A stretch of 64,000 nucleotides of DNA, taken from Mixophyes australis. Lineage: Eukaryota; Chordata; Amphibia; Anura; Limnodynastidae. The notes beneath the pieces were generated by a model. That model saw nothing but the letters and a program-made list of their open reading frames with translations, had not been told where the DNA came from and made no database searches. Of the stretch, positions 14,584-29,850 are shown piece by piece. Location of the stretch: the NCBI GenBank assembly GCA_036250195.1, contig JAVHZZ010000006.1:170520424-170584423 (forward strand), read 5' to 3'. The first letter of the stretch is position 1. Every line of letters begins with the position of its first letter. Made by a program: the position numbers and the translations under genes.

Positions 14584-15770
14584 AATCATGATTCATGAAT
14601 CGAATCATGATTCATGAATCACGAATTATGGATCGAATCATGATTCATGAATCGAATCATGATTCATGAATCACGAATCATGGATCGAATCATGATTCAT
14701 GAATCACGAATCATGGATCGAATCATGAATCATGAATCGAATCATGATTCATGAATCATGAATCATGAATCGAATCATAAATCATGAATTGAATCATAAA
14801 TCATGAATCATTAAATGAATCATGATTCATGAATCATGAATCATGAATCGAATCATGATTCATGAATCATGAATCATGAATCGAATCATGATTCATAAAT
14901 CATGAATCATGAATCGAATCATGATTCATGAATCGAATCATGATTCATAAATCGAATCATGATTCATGAATCACGAATCATGAATCGAATCATGATTCGT
15001 GAATCATGAATCATGAATCGAATCATGATTCATGAATCATGAATCATGAATCGAATCATAAATCATGAATTGAATCATAAATCATGAATCATTAAATGAA
15101 TCATGAATTGAATCATGATTCATGAATCGAATCATGCTTCATGAATCACGAATCATGAATCGAATCATGATTCATGAATTGAATCATGATTCATAAAACG
15201 AATAATGATTCATGAATCACGAATCATGATTCATGAATCACGAATCATGAATCATGAATCATGAATCAAATCATGATTCATGAATCATGAATCATGAATC
15301 GAATCATAAATCATGAATTGAATCATAAATCATGAATCATTAAATGAATCATGAATTGAATCATGATTCATGAATCGAATCATAATTCATGAATCATGAA
15401 TCATGAATCGAATCATGATTCATGAATCGAATCATGATTCATGAATCATGAATCATGAATCGAATCATGATTCATGAATCGAATCATGATTCATGAATCA
15501 TGAATCATGAATCGAATCATAAATCATGAATTAAATCATAAATCATGAATCATTAAATGAATCATGAATTGAATCATGAATCATGAATTGAATCATGAAT
15601 CATGAATTGAATCATGAATCATGAATCATGAATTGAATCATGAATCATGAATTGAATCATGAATTGAATCATGAATCACGAATCATGAATTGAATCATGA
15701 ATCATGAATTGAATCATGAATCATGAATTGAATCATGAATCATGAATTGAATCATGAATCATGAATCATG
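14584..15770 (+). repeat. Family B, third copy, partial and rearranged
   Basis: Resembles the 12.8-14.4 kb part of copy 2 but with about 541 bp removed: the distance from the GGATCG-type word to CATGCTTC is 510 bp (14623 to 15133), against 1,051 bp in copies 1 and 2. It carries its own changes: GAATTATGG in place of GAAGTATGG, and CATAAAACGAATAATG near 15190. It leads into the D field. Confidence 0.7.
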
Positions 15771-15773
15771 AAT

Positions 15774-16019
15774 CAAATCATGATTTATGAATCATGAATC
15801 ATGAATTGAATCATGAATCATGAATTTAATCATGAATTGAATCATGATTCATGAATTGAATCATGATTTATGAATCATGAATCATGAATCATGAATCAAA
15901 TCATGATTTATGAATCATGAATCATGAATTGAATCATGAATCATGAATTTAATCATGAATTGAATCATGATTCATGAATTGAATCATGATTTATGAATCA
16001 TGAATCAAGAATTGAATCA
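15774..16019 (+). repeat. Local 123-bp tandem duplication
   Basis: The block beginning CAAATCATGATTTATG at 15774 restarts at 15897 with the same order of words, including GAATTTAATC and GAATTGAATCATGATTC. The second copy runs into GAATCAAGAATTG, the usual start of a D monomer. Confidence 0.75.
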
Positions 16020-17223
16020 TGATTCATGAATCATGAATCATGAATCGAATCATAAATCATGATTTAAATCATGATTCATGAATCATGAATCATGAATCGA
16101 ATCATAAATCATGAATTGAATCATAAATCATGAATCATTAAATGAATCATGAATTAAATCATGAATCATGAATTGAATCATAAATCATGAATTGAATCAT
16201 AAATCATGAATCATTAAATGAATCATGAATTGAATCATGAATCATGTATCATGAATCGAATCATAAATCATGAATTGAATCATAAATCATGAATCATTAA
16301 ATGCATCATGAATTGAATCATGAATCATGAATTAAATCATGAATCATGAATTTAATCATGAATCATATATTGAATCATGAATCATGAATCATAATTCATG
16401 AAATGAATCATAAATTGAATCATGTATCATGAATCATAAATTGAATCATGTATCATGAATCATGAATTGAATCATGAATCATGAATTGAATCATGAATTG
16501 AATCATGAATCACGAATCATGAATTGAATCATGAATCATGAATTGAATCATGAATAATGAATTGAATCATGAATCATGAATTATGAATTGAATCATGAAT
16601 CATGAATCGAATCATGATTCATGAATCATGAGTCAAGAATTGAATCATGATTCATGAATCATGAATCATGAATCGAATCAGGATTCATGAATCATGAATC
16701 ATGAATCCAATCATGATTCATGAATCATGATTCATGAATTAAATCATGATTCATTAATCAAATCATGATTCATGAATCGAATCATGAATCTTGAATCATG
16801 AATTGAATCATGATTCATGAATCATGAATCATGAATCGAATCATGAATTATGAATCATGAATCATGAATCGAATCATGATTCATGAATCATGAATCATAA
16901 ATCGAATCATGATTCATGAATCATGAATCATGAATCGAATCATGATTCATAAATAATGAATCATGAATCGAATCATGATTCATGAATCGAATCATGATTC
17001 ATAAATCGAATCATGATTCATGAATCACGAATCATGAATCGAATCATGATTCATGAATCATGAATCATGAATCGAATCATGATTCATGAATCATGAATCA
17101 TGAATCGAATCATAAATCATGAATTGAATCATGAATTGAATCATGAATCATGAATTGAATCATGATTTATGAATCATGAATCAAGAATCGAATCATAAAT
17201 CATGATTTAAATCATGATTCATG
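16020..17223 (+). repeat. D-A monomer 1
   Basis: First of the D-A type monomers, defined by ATGCATC (16301), CATATATTG (about 16367) and GAGTCAAG (16630). Unlike most D-A copies it has one CATAATTCATGAAATG element rather than the 71-bp doublet. It is separated from the next ATGCATC by 1,183 bp. Confidence 0.7.
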
Positions 17224-18999
17224 AATCATGAATCATGAATCGAATCATAAATCATGAATTGAATCATAAATCATGAATCATTAAATGAATCATGAATTAA
17301 ATCATGAATCATGAATTGAATCATAAATCATGAATTGAATCATAAATCATGAATCATTAAATGAATCATGAATTGAATCATGAATCATGATTCATGAATC
17401 ATGAATCATGAATCGAATCATGATTCATGTATCATGAATCGAATCATAAATCATGAATTGAATCATAAATCATGAATCATTAAATGCATCATGAATTGAA
17501 TCATGAATCATGAATTAAATCACGAATCATGAATTGAATCATGAATCATATATTGAATCATGAATCATGAATCATAATTCATGAAATGAATCATAAATTG
17601 AATCATGTATCATGAATCATGAATTGAATCATGAATCATGAATCATAATTCATGAAATGAATCATAAATTGAATCATGTATCATGAATCATAAATTGAAT
17701 CATGTATCATGAATCATGAATTAAATCATGAATCATGAATTGAATCATGAATTGAATCATGAATCACGAATCATGAATTGAATCATGAATCATGAATTGA
17801 ATCATGAATCATGAATTGAATCATGGATCATGAATTGAATCATGAATCATGAATTGAATCATGAATCATGAATTATGAATTGAATCATGAATCATGAATC
17901 GAATCATGATTCATGAATCATGAGTCAAGAATTGAATCATGATTCATGATTCATGAATCATGAATCGAATCAGGATTCATGAATCATGAATCCAATCATG
18001 ATTCATGAATCATGATTCATGAATTAAATCATGATTCATTAATCAAATCATGATTCATGAATCATGAATCATGAATCGAATCATGATTCATGAATCATGA
18101 ATCATGAATCGAATCATGAATCTTGAATCATGAATTGAATCATGATTCATGAATCATGAATCATGAATCGAACCATGAATTATGAATCATGAATCATGAA
18201 TCAAATCATGATTCATGAATCATGAATCATGAATCGAATCATGATTCATGAATCATGAATCATGAATCGAATCATGATTCATAAATAATGAATCATGAAT
18301 CGAATCATGATTCATGAATCGAATCATGATTCATAAATCGAATCATGATTCATGAATCACGAATCATGAATCGAATCATGATTCATGAATCATGAATCAT
18401 GAATCGAATCATGATTCATGAATCATGAATCATGAATCGAATCATAAATCATGAATTGAATCATAAATCATGAATCATTAAATGAATCATGAATTGAATC
18501 ATGATTCATGAATCGAATCATGCTTCATGAATCACGAATCTTGATTCATGAATCGAATCATGATTCATAAATCGAATCATGATTCATGAATCACGAATCA
18601 TGATTCATGAATCACGAATCATGAATCATGAATCGAATCATGATTCATGAATCATGAATCATGAATCGAATCATAAATCATGAATTGAATCATAAATCAT
18701 GAATCATTAAATGAATCATGAATTGAATCATGATTCATGAATCGAATCATGATTCATGAATCATGATTCATGAATCATGAATCATGATTCATGAATCGAA
18801 TCATGATTCATGAATCATGAATCATGATTCATGAATCATGAATCATGAATCGAATCATGATTCATGAATCATGAATCATGATTCATGAATCATGAATCAT
18901 GAATCGAATCATGATTCATGAATCGAATCATGATTCATGAATCATGAATCATGAATCGAATCATAAATCATGAATTGAATCATAAATCATGAATCATTA
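17224..18999 (+). repeat. D-A monomer 2
   Basis: Markers: ATGCATC 17484, CATATATTG 17546, a 71-bp doublet at 17573 and 17644, GAGTCAAG 17932, GAACCATG near 18170 and CATGCTTCATGAATCACG near 18520. From 17224 the sequence is matched by the block starting at 20848 (offset 3,624 bp, drifting to 3,574 and 3,600 after local indels). Confidence 0.75.
17573..17714 (+). repeat. 71-bp doublet element (type example)
   Basis: Two copies of a CATAATTCATGAAATG element followed by CATAAATTG and CATGTATC words, 71 bp apart (17573 and 17644). The same doublet with exactly 71-bp spacing occurs at 19749, 21197, 28981, 30334, 32128, 34066, 41445, 48550, 50098, 57161, 62101 and 63324. Single elements occur near 16390, 23411, 25142, 36297, 38860, 55963 and 59616. 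Confidence 0.9.
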
Positions 19000-20847
19000 A
19001 ATGAATCATGAATTGAATCATGAATCATGAAGTAAATCATGAATCATGAATTGAATCATGAATCATGAATTGAATCATGAATCATGAATTGATACATGAA
19101 TCATGAATTGAATCATGAATTGAATCATGAATCACGAATCATGAATTGAATCATGAATCATGAATTGAATCATGAATCATGAATTGAATCATGAATCATG
19201 AATTGAATCATGAATCATGAATTGAATCATGAATCATGAATCATGAATCAAATCATGATTCATGAATTTAATCATGAATTGAATCATGAATCATGAATTG
19301 AATCATGATTTATGAATCATGAATCAAGAATTGAATCATGATTCATGAATCATGAATCATGAATCGAATCATAAATCATGATTTAAATCATGATTCATGA
19401 ATCATGAATCATGAATCGAATCATAAATCATGAATTGAATCAAAAATCATGAATCATTAAATGAATCATGAATTAAATCATGAATCATGAATTGAATCAT
19501 AAATCATGAATTGAATCATAAATCATGAATCATTAAATGAATCATGAATTGAATCATGAATCATGATTCATGAATCATGAATCATGAATCGAATCATGAT
19601 TCATGTATAATGAATCGAATCATAAATCATGAATTGAATCATAAATCATGAATCATTAAATGCATCATGAATTGAATCATGAATCATGAATTAAATCATG
19701 AATCATGAATTTAATCATGAATCATGAATTGAATCATGAATCATGAATCATAATTCATGAAATGAATCATAAATTGAATCATGTATCATGAATCATGAAC
19801 TGAATCATGAATCATGAATCATAATTCATGAAATGAATCATAAATTGAATCATGTATCATGAATCATAAATTGAATCATGTATCATGAATCATGAATTGA
19901 ATCATGAATCATGAATTGAATCATGAATTGAATCATAAATCACGAATCATGAATTGAATCATGAATCATGAATTGAATCATGAATCATGAATTGAATCAT
20001 GAATCATGAATTATGAATTGAATCATGAATCATGAATCGAATCATGATTCATGAATCATGAGTCAAAAATTGAATCATGATTTATGAATCATGAATCATG
20101 AATCGAATCAGGATTTATGAATCATGAATCATGAATCCAATCATAATTCATGAATCATGATTCATGAATTGAATCATGATTCATTAATCAAATCATGATT
20201 CATGAATCATGAATCATGAATCGAATCATAAATCATGATTTAAATCATGATTCATGAATCATGAATCGAATCATAAATCATGAATTGAATCATAAATCAT
20301 GAATCATTAAATGAATCATGAATTAAATCATGAATCATGAATTGAATCATAAATCATGAATTGAATCATAAATCATGAATCATTAAATGAATCATGAATT
20401 GAATCATGAATCATGATTCATGAATCATGAATCGAATCATGATTCATGAATCATGAATCAAGAATTGAATCATGATTCATGAATCATGAATCATGAATCG
20501 AATCATGATTCATGAATCATGAATCATGAATCTAATCATGAATCTTGAATCATGAATTGAATCATGATTCATGAATCATGAATCATGAATCGAATCATAA
20601 ATTATGAATCATGAATCGAATCATGATTCATGAATCATGAATCATGAATCGAATCATGATTCATGAATTAAATCATGATTCATTAATCAAATCATGATTC
20701 ATGAATCATGAATCATGAATCGAATCATGAATCTTGAATCATGAATTGAATCATGATTCATGAATCATGAATCATGAATCGAATCATAAATTATGAATCA
20801 TGAATCATGAATCGAATGATGATTCATGAATCATGAATCATGAATCG
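19000..20847 (+). repeat. D-B monomer 1
   Basis: D-B type is distinguished by GAAGTAAATC (19029), GATACATG (19091), ATGCATC (19660), absence of CATATATTG and GAGTCAAAAATTG (20060) in place of GAGTCAAG. It has the 71-bp doublet (19749 and 19820). The 3' part (20220-20847) holds GAATCTAATC, CATTAATC and GAATGATG words that also end D-B monomer 3. Confidence 0.75.
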
Positions 20848-22564
20848 AATCATGAATCATGAATCGAATCATAAATCATGAATTGAATCATAAATCATGA
20901 ATCATTAAATGAATCATGAATTAAATCATGAATCATGAATTGAATCATAAATCATGAATTGAATCATAAATCATGAATCATTAAATGAATCATGAATTGA
21001 ATCATGAATCATGATTCATGAATCATGAATCATGAATCGAATCATGATTCATGTATCATGAATCGAATCATAAATCATGAATTGAATCATAAATCATGAA
21101 TCATTAAATGCATCATGAATTGAATCATGAATCATGAATTAAATCACGAATCATGAATTTAATCATGAATCATATATTGAATCATGAATCATGAATCATA
21201 ATTCATGAAATGAATCATAAATTGAATCATGTATCATGAATCATGAATTGAATCATGAATCATGAATCATAATTCATGAAATGAATCATAAATTGAATCA
21301 TGTATCATGAATCATAAATTGAATCATGTATCATGAATCATGAATTAAATCATGAATCATGAATTGAATCATGAATTGAATCATGAATCACGAATCATGA
21401 ATTGAATCATGAATCATGAATCGAATCATGAATCATGAATTATGAATTGAATCATGAATCATGAATCGAATCATGATTCATGAATCATGAGTCAAGAATT
21501 GAATCATGATTCATGAATCATGAATCATGAATCGAATCAGGATTCATGAATCATGAATCATGAATCCAATCATGATTCATGAATCATGATTCATGAATTA
21601 AATCATGATTCATTAATCAAATCATGATTCATGAATCATGAATCATGAATCGAATCATGATTCATGAATCATGAATCATGAATCGAATCATGAATCTTGA
21701 ATCATGAATTGAATCATGATTCATGAATCATGAATCATGAATCGAACCATGAATTATGAATCATGAATCATGAATCAAATCATGATTCATGAATCATGAA
21801 TCATGAATCGAATCATGATTCATGAATCATGAATCATGAATCGAATCATGATTCATAAATAATGAATCATGAATCGAATCATGATTCATGAATCGAATCA
21901 TGATTCATAAATCGAATCATGATTCATGAATCACGAATCATGAATCGAATCATGATTCATGAATCATGAATCAAATCATGATTCATGAATCATGAATCAT
22001 GAATCGAATCATGATTCATGAATCATGAATCATGAATCGAATCATAAATCATGTATTGAATCATAAATCATGAATCATTAAATGAATCATGAATTGAATC
22101 ATGATTCATGAATCGAATCATGCTTCATGAATCACGAATCTTGATTCATGAATCGAATCATGATTCATAAATCGAATCATGATTCATGAATCACGAATCA
22201 TGATTCATGAATCACGAATCATGAATCATGAATCGAATCATGATTCATGAATCATGAATCATGAATCGAATCATAAATCATGAATTGAATCATAAATCAT
22301 GAATCATTAAATGAATCATGAATTGAATCATGATTCATGAATCGAATCATGATTCATGAATCATGATTCATGAATCATGAATCATGATTCATGAATCGAA
22401 TCATGATTCATGAATCATGAATCATGAATCGAATCATAAATCATGAATTGAATCATAAATCATGAATCATTAAATGAATCATGAATTGAATCATGAATCA
22501 TGAAGTAAATCATGAATCATGAATTGAATCATGATTCATGAATCATGAATCATGATTCATGAAT
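20848..22564 (+). repeat. D-A monomer 3
   Basis: Copy of D-A monomer 2 at an offset of about 3.6 kb: ATGCATC 21108, CATATATTG about 21172, doublet 21197 and 21268, GAGTCAAG 21490, GAACCATG near 21743, CATGCTTC near 22120. A 26-bp gain near 21961 (a CAAATCATGATTC segment) and loss of words near 21420 distinguish it. An extra GAAGTAAATC segment (22502) closes it. Confidence 0.75.
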
Positions 22565-23765
22565 CATGAATCATGAATCGAATCATGATTTATGAATCGA
22601 ATCATGATTCATGAATCATGAATCATGAATCGAATCATAAATCATGAATTGAATCATAAATCATGAATCATTAAATGAATCATGAATTGAATCATGAATC
22701 ATGAAGTAAATCATGAATCATGAATTGAATCATGAATCATGAATTGAATCATGAATCATGAATTGATACATGAATCATGAATTGAATCATGAATTGAATC
22801 ATGAATCACGAATCATGAATTGAATCATGAATCATGAATCATGAATTGAATCATGAATCATGAATTGAATCATGAATCATGAATTGAATCATGAATCATG
22901 AATCATGAATCAAATCATGATTCATGAATTTAATCATGAATTGAATCATGAATCATGAATTGAATCATGATTTATGAATCATGAATCAAGAATTGAATCA
23001 TGATTCATGAATAATGAATCATGAATCGAATCATAAATCATGATTTAAATCATGATTCATGAATCATGAATCATGAATCGAATCATAAATCATGAATTGA
23101 ATCATAAATCATGAATCATTAAATGAATCATGAATTAAATCATGAATCATGAATTGAATCATAAATCATGAATTGAATCATAAATCATGAATCATTAAAT
23201 GAATCATGAATTGAATCATGAATCATGATTCATGAATCATGAATCATGAATCGAATCATGATTCATGTATCATGAATCGAATCATAAATCATGAATTGAA
23301 TCATAAATCATGAATCATTAAATGCATCATGAATTGAATCATGAATCATGAATTAAATCATGAATCATGAATTTAATCATGAATCATGAATTGAATCATG
23401 AATCATGAATCATAATTCATGAAATGAATCATAAATTGAATCATGTATCATGAATCATAAATTGAATCATGTATCATGAATCATGAATTGAATCATGAAT
23501 CATGAATTGAATCATGAATTGAATCATAAATCACGAATCATGAATTGAATCATGAATCATGAATTGAATCATGAATCATGAATTGAATCATGAATCATGA
23601 ATTATGAATTGAATCATGAATCATGAATCGAATCATGATTCATGAATCATGAATCATGAATCCAATCATAATTCATGAATCATGATTCATGAATTAAATC
23701 ATGATTCATTAATCAAATCATGATTCATGAATCATGAATCATGAATCGAATCATAAATCATGAAT
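22565..23765 (+). repeat. D-B monomer 2 (1.2-kb block, copied at +1,732)
   Basis: Markers: GAAGTAAATC 22703, GAATAATGAATC near 23009, ATGCATC 23322, a single CATAATTC element. Relative to D-B monomer 1 it has lost exactly one 71-bp element (offset falls from 3,662 to 3,591) and the GAGTCAAAAATTG segment. The whole block reappears at 24297-25497. Confidence 0.75.
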
Positions 23766-24296
23766 TGAATCATAAATCATGAATCATTAAATGAATCATG
23801 AATTGAATCATGATTCATGAATCGAATCATGCTTCATGAATCACGAATCTTGATTCATGAATCGAATCATGATTCATAAATCGAATCATGATTCATGAAT
23901 CACGAATCATGATTCATGAATCACGAATCATGAATCATGAATCGAATCATGATTCATGAATCATGAATCATGAATCGAATCATGAATCATGAATCGAATC
24001 ATAAATCATGAATTGAATCATAAATCATGAATCATTAAATGAATCATGAATTGAATCATGATTCATGAATCGAATCATGATTCATGAATCATGATTCATG
24101 AATCATGAATCATGATTCATGAATCGAATCATGATTCATGAATCATGAATCGAATCATGATTCATGAATCATGAATCATGATTCATGAATCATGAATCAT
24201 GAATCGAATCATGATTCATGAATCATGAATCATGATTCATGAATCATGAATCATGAATCGAATCATGATTTATGAATCGAATCATGATTCATGAAT
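23766..24296 (+). repeat. Spacer between D-B monomers 2 and 3
   Basis: Contains another CATGCTTCATGAATCACGA word (about 23830) like those near 18520 and 22120, then GATTCAT/GAATCAT mixtures with repeated CATGATTCATGAATCATG. It is not present between 25497 and 26171, so the duplication around it is a block copy rather than a simple tandem repeat. Confidence 0.55.
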
Positions 24297-26170
24297 CATG
24301 AATCATGAATCGAATCATGATTTATGAATCGAATCATGATTCATGAATCATGAATCATGAATCGAATCATAAATCATGAATTGAATCATAAATCATGAAT
24401 CATTAAATGAATCATGAATTGAATCATGAATCATGAAGTAAATCATGAATCATGAATTGAATCATGAATCATGAATTGAATCATGAATCATGAATTGATA
24501 CATGAATCATGAATTGAATCATGAATTGAATCATGAATCACGAATCATGAATTGAATCATGAATCATGAATCATGAATTGAATCATGAATCATGAATTGA
24601 ATCATGAATCATGAATTGAATCATGAATCATGAATCATGAATCAAATCATGATTCATGAATTTAATCATGAATTGAATCATGAATCATGAATTGAATCAT
24701 GATTTATGAATCATGAATCAAGAATTGAATCATGATTCATGAATAATGAATCATGAATCGAATCATAAATCATGATTTAAATCATGATTCATGAATCATG
24801 AATCATGAATCGAATCATAAATCATGAATTGAATCATAAATCATGAATCATTAAATGAATCATGAATTAAATCATGAATCATGAATTGAATCATAAATCA
24901 TGAATTGAATCATAAATCATGAATCATTAAATGAATCATGAATTGAATCATGAATCATGATTCATGAATCATGAATCATGAATCGAATCATGATTCATGT
25001 ATCATGAATCGAATCATAAATCATGAATTGAATCATAAATCATGAATCATTAAATGCATCATGAATTGAATCATGAATCATGAATTAAATCATGAATCAT
25101 GAATTTAATCATGAATCATGAATTGAATCATGAATCATGAATCATAATTCATGAAATGAATCATAAATTGAATCATGTATCATGAATCATAAATTGAATC
25201 ATGTATCATGAATCATGAATTGAATCATGAATCATGAATTGAATCATGAATTGAATCATAAATCACGAATCATGAATTGAATCATGAATCATGAATTGAA
25301 TCATGAATCATGAATTGAATCATGAATCATGAATTATGAATTGAATCATGAATCATGAATCGAATCATGATTCATGAATCATGAATCATGAATCCAATCA
25401 TAATTCATGAATCATGATTCATGAATTAAATCATGATTCATTAATCAAATCATGATTCATGAATCATGAATCATGAATCGAATCATAAATCATGATTTAA
25501 ATCATGATTCATGAATCATGAATCATGAATCGAATCATAAATCATGAATTGAATCATAAATCATGAATCATTAAATGAATCATGAATTAAATCATGAATC
25601 ATGAATTGAATCATAAATCATGAATTGAATCATAAATCATGAATCATTAAATGAATCATGAATTGAATCATGAATCATGATTCATGAATCATGAATCGAA
25701 TCATGATTCATGAATCATGAATCAAGAATTGAATCATGATTCATGAATCATGAATCATGAATCGAATCATGATTCATGAATCATGAATCATGAATCCAAT
25801 CATGAATCTTGAATCATGAATTGAATCATGATTCATGAATCATGAATCATGAATCGAATCATAAATTATGAATCATGAATCATGAATTGAATCATGATTC
25901 ATGAATCATGAATCATGAATCGAATCATGATTCATGAATTAAATCATGATTCATTAATCAAATCATGATTCATGAATCATGAATCATGAATCGAATCATG
26001 AATCTTGAATCATGAATTGAATCATGATTCATGAATCATGAATCATGAATCGAATCATAAATTATGAATCATGAATCATGAATCGAATGATGATTCATGA
26101 ATCATGAATCATGAATCGAATCATGAATCATGAATCGAATCATAAATCATGAATTGAATCATAAATCATG
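24297..26170 (+). repeat. D-B monomer 3
   Basis: 24297-25497 duplicates D-B monomer 2, including the private GAATAATGAATC word (24741), the single CATAATTC element and the missing GAGTCAA segment; ATGCATC is at 25054. After 25497 it continues with words shared with 20220-20847, ending in GAATGATG (26085) and a CATTAAATG module. Confidence 0.72.
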
Positions 26171-28330
26171 AATCATTAAATGAATCATGATTCATGATTC
26201 ATGAATCATGAATCGAATCATGATTCATGAATCATGAATCATGAATCGAATCATGATTCATGAATCATGAATCATGAATCGAATCATGATTCATGAATCA
26301 TGAATCATGAATCGAATCATGATTCATGAATCATGAATCATGAATCGAATCATGATTCATGAATCATGAATCATGAATCGAATCATGATTCATGAATCAT
26401 GAATCATGAATCGAATCATGATTCATGAATCGAATCATGATTCATGAATCGAATCATGATTCATGAATCACGAATCATGGATCGAATCATGATTCATGAA
26501 TCGAATCATGATTCATGAATCACGAATCATGGATCGAATCATGAATCATGAATCGAATCATGATTCATGAATCATGAATCATGAATCGAATCATAAATCA
26601 TGAATTGAATCATAAATCATGAATCATTAAATGAATCATGATTCATGAATCATGAATCATGAATCGAATCATGATTCATGAATCATGAATCATGAATCGA
26701 ATCATGATTCATAAATCATGAATCATGAATCGAATCATGATTCATAAATCATGAATCATGAATCATGAATCATGAATCATGAATCGAATCATAAATCATG
26801 AATTGAATCATAAATCATGAATCATTAAATGAATCATGAATTGAATCATGATTCATGAATCGAATCATAATTCATGAATCACAAATCATGAATCGAATCA
26901 TGATTCATGAATCGAATCATGATTCATGAATCATGAATCATGATTCATGAATCATGAATCATGAATCGAATCATGATTCATGAATCGAATCATGATTCAT
27001 GAATCATGAATCATGAATTGAATCATGATTCATGAATCGAATCATGATTCATGAATCATGAATCATGAATCGAATCATAAATCATGAATTGAATCATAAA
27101 TCATGAATTGAATCATAAATCATGAATCATTAAATGAATCATGAATTGAATCATGAATCATGAATTGAATCACGAATCATGAATTGAATCATGAATCATG
27201 AATTGAATCATGAATCATGAATTGAATCATGAATCATGAATTGAATCATGAATCATGAATCATGAATTGAATCATGAATCATGAATCATGAATCGAATCA
27301 TGATTCATGAATCGAATCATGATTCATGAATCGAATCATGATTCATGAATCACGAATTATGGATCGAATCATGATTCATGAATCGAATCATGATTCATGA
27401 ATCACGAATCATGGATCGAATCATGATTCATGAATCACGAATCATGGATCGAATCATGAATCATGAATCGAATCATGATTCATGAATCATGAATCATGAA
27501 TCGAATCATAAATCATGAATTGAATCATAAATCATGAATCATTAAATGAATCATGATTCATGAATCATGAATCATGAATCGAATCATGATTCATAAATCA
27601 TGAATCATGAATCGAATAATGATTCATGAATCGAATCATGATTCATAAATCGAATCATGATTCATGAATCACGAATCATGAATCGAATCATGATTCATGA
27701 ATCATGAATCATGAATCGAATCATGATTCATGAATCATGAATCATGAATCGAATCATAAATCATGAATTGAATCATAAATCATGAATCATTAAATGAATC
27801 ATGAATTGAATCCTGATTCATGAATCGAATCATGCTTCATGAATCAGGAATCATGAATCGAATCATGATTCATGAATCGAATCATGATTCATAAATCGAA
27901 TAATGATTCATGAATCACGAATCATAATTCATGAATCACGAATCATGAATCATGAATCATGAATCGAATCATGATTCATGAATCATGAATCATGAATCGA
28001 ATCATAAATCATGAATTGAATCATAAATCATGAATCATTAAATGAATCATGAATTGAATCATGATTCATGAATCGAATCATAATTCATGAACCACGAATC
28101 ATGAAACGAATCATGATTCATGAATCGGATCATGATTCATGAATCATGAATCATGATTCATGAATCATGAATCATGAATCGAATCATGATTCATGAATCG
28201 AGTCATGATTCATGAATCATGAATCATGAATCGAATCATGATTCATGAATCGAATCATGATTCATGAATCATGAATCATGAATCGAATCATAAATCATGA
28301 ATTAAATCATAAATCATGAATCATTAAATG
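26171..28330 (+). repeat. B-family module inside the D field
   Basis: Begins with about seven 33-bp units (GATTCAT at 26222, 26255 and so on to 26420), as at 7248 and 11800, then GGATCG words, GAATTATGG (27354), GAATCCTGATTC near 27813 and CATGCTTC (27831). It matches 14.6-15.8 kb at an offset of about 12.7 kb. It separates the two AABABB series of D monomers. Confidence 0.7.
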
Positions 28331-29850
28331 AATCATGAATTGAATCATGAATCATGAATTGAATCATGAATCATGAATTGAATCATGAATCATGAATTGA
28401 ATCATGAATCATGAATTGAATCATGAATCATGAATTGAATCATGAATTGAATCATGAATCACGAATCATGAATTGAATCATGAATCATGAATTGAATCAT
28501 GAATCATAAATTGAATCATGAATCATGAATCATGAATCAAATCATGATTTATGAATCATGAATCATGAATTGAATCATGAATCATGAATTTAATCATGAA
28601 TTGAATCATGAATCATGAATTGAATCATGATTTATGAATCATGAATCAAGAATTGAATCATGATTCATGAATCATGAATCATGAATCGAATCATAAATCA
28701 TGATTTAAATCATGATTCATGAATCATGAATCATGAATCGAATCATAAATCATGAATTGAATCATAAATCATGAATCATTAAATGAATCATGAATTAAAT
28801 CATGAATCATGAATTGAATCATAAATCATGAATTGAATCATAAATCATGAATCATTAAATGAATCATGAATTGAATCATGAATCATGTATCATGAATCGA
28901 ATCATAAATCATGAATTGAATCATAAATCATGAATCATGAATTTAATCATGAATCATATATTGAATCATGAATCATGAATCATAATTCATGAAATGAATC
29001 ATAAATTGAATCATGTATCATGAATCATGAATTGAATCATGAATCATGAATCATAATTCATGAAATGAATCATAAATTGAATCATGTATCATGAATCATA
29101 AATTGAATCATGTATCATGAATCATGAATTGAATCATGAATCATGAATTGAATCATGAATTGAATCATGAATCACGAATCATGAATTGAATCATGAATCA
29201 TGAATTGAATCATGAATCATGAATTGAATCATGAATCATGAATTGAATCATGAATCATGAATTATGAATTGAATAATGAATCATGAATCGAATCATGATT
29301 CATGAATCATGAGTCAAGAATTGAATCATGATTCATGAATCATGAATCATAAATCGAATCAGGATTCATGAATCATGAATCATGAATCCAATCATGATTC
29401 ATGAATCATGATTCATGAATTAAATCATGATTCATTAATCAAATCATGATTCATGAATCAGGAATCATGAATCGAATCATGATTCATGAATCATGAATCA
29501 TGAATCGAATCATGAATCTTGAATCATGAATTGAATCATGATTCATGAATCATGAATCATGAATCGAATCATGAATTATGAATCATGAATCATGAATCGA
29601 ATCATGATTCATGAATCATGAATCATAAATCGAATCATGATTCATGAATCATGAATCATGAATCGAATCATGATTCATAAATAATGAATCATGAATCGAA
29701 TCATGATTCATGAGTCGAATCATGATTCATAAATCGAATCATGATTCATGAATCACGAATCATGAATCGAATCATGATTCATGAATCACGAATCATGAAT
29801 CGAATCATGATTCATGAATCATGAATCATGAATCGAATCATAAATCATGA
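28331..29850 (+). repeat. D-A monomer 4 (missing its ATGCATC segment)
   Basis: Has CATATATTG (28955), the 71-bp doublet (28981 and 29052) and GAGTCAAG (29311), but the CATTAAATGCATC segment normally just before CATATATTG is deleted. Its leading part matches 15.5-16.25 kb (CATGTATCATG at 16241 versus 28882), so it occupies the position of D-A monomer 1. Confidence 0.7.

Noticed and set aside
26171..28330. B-family module read as a foreign insertion into the D field
   Set aside because: A similar B-then-D order exists at 11.8-16 kb, so the module is part of the superblock and not a separate insertion.
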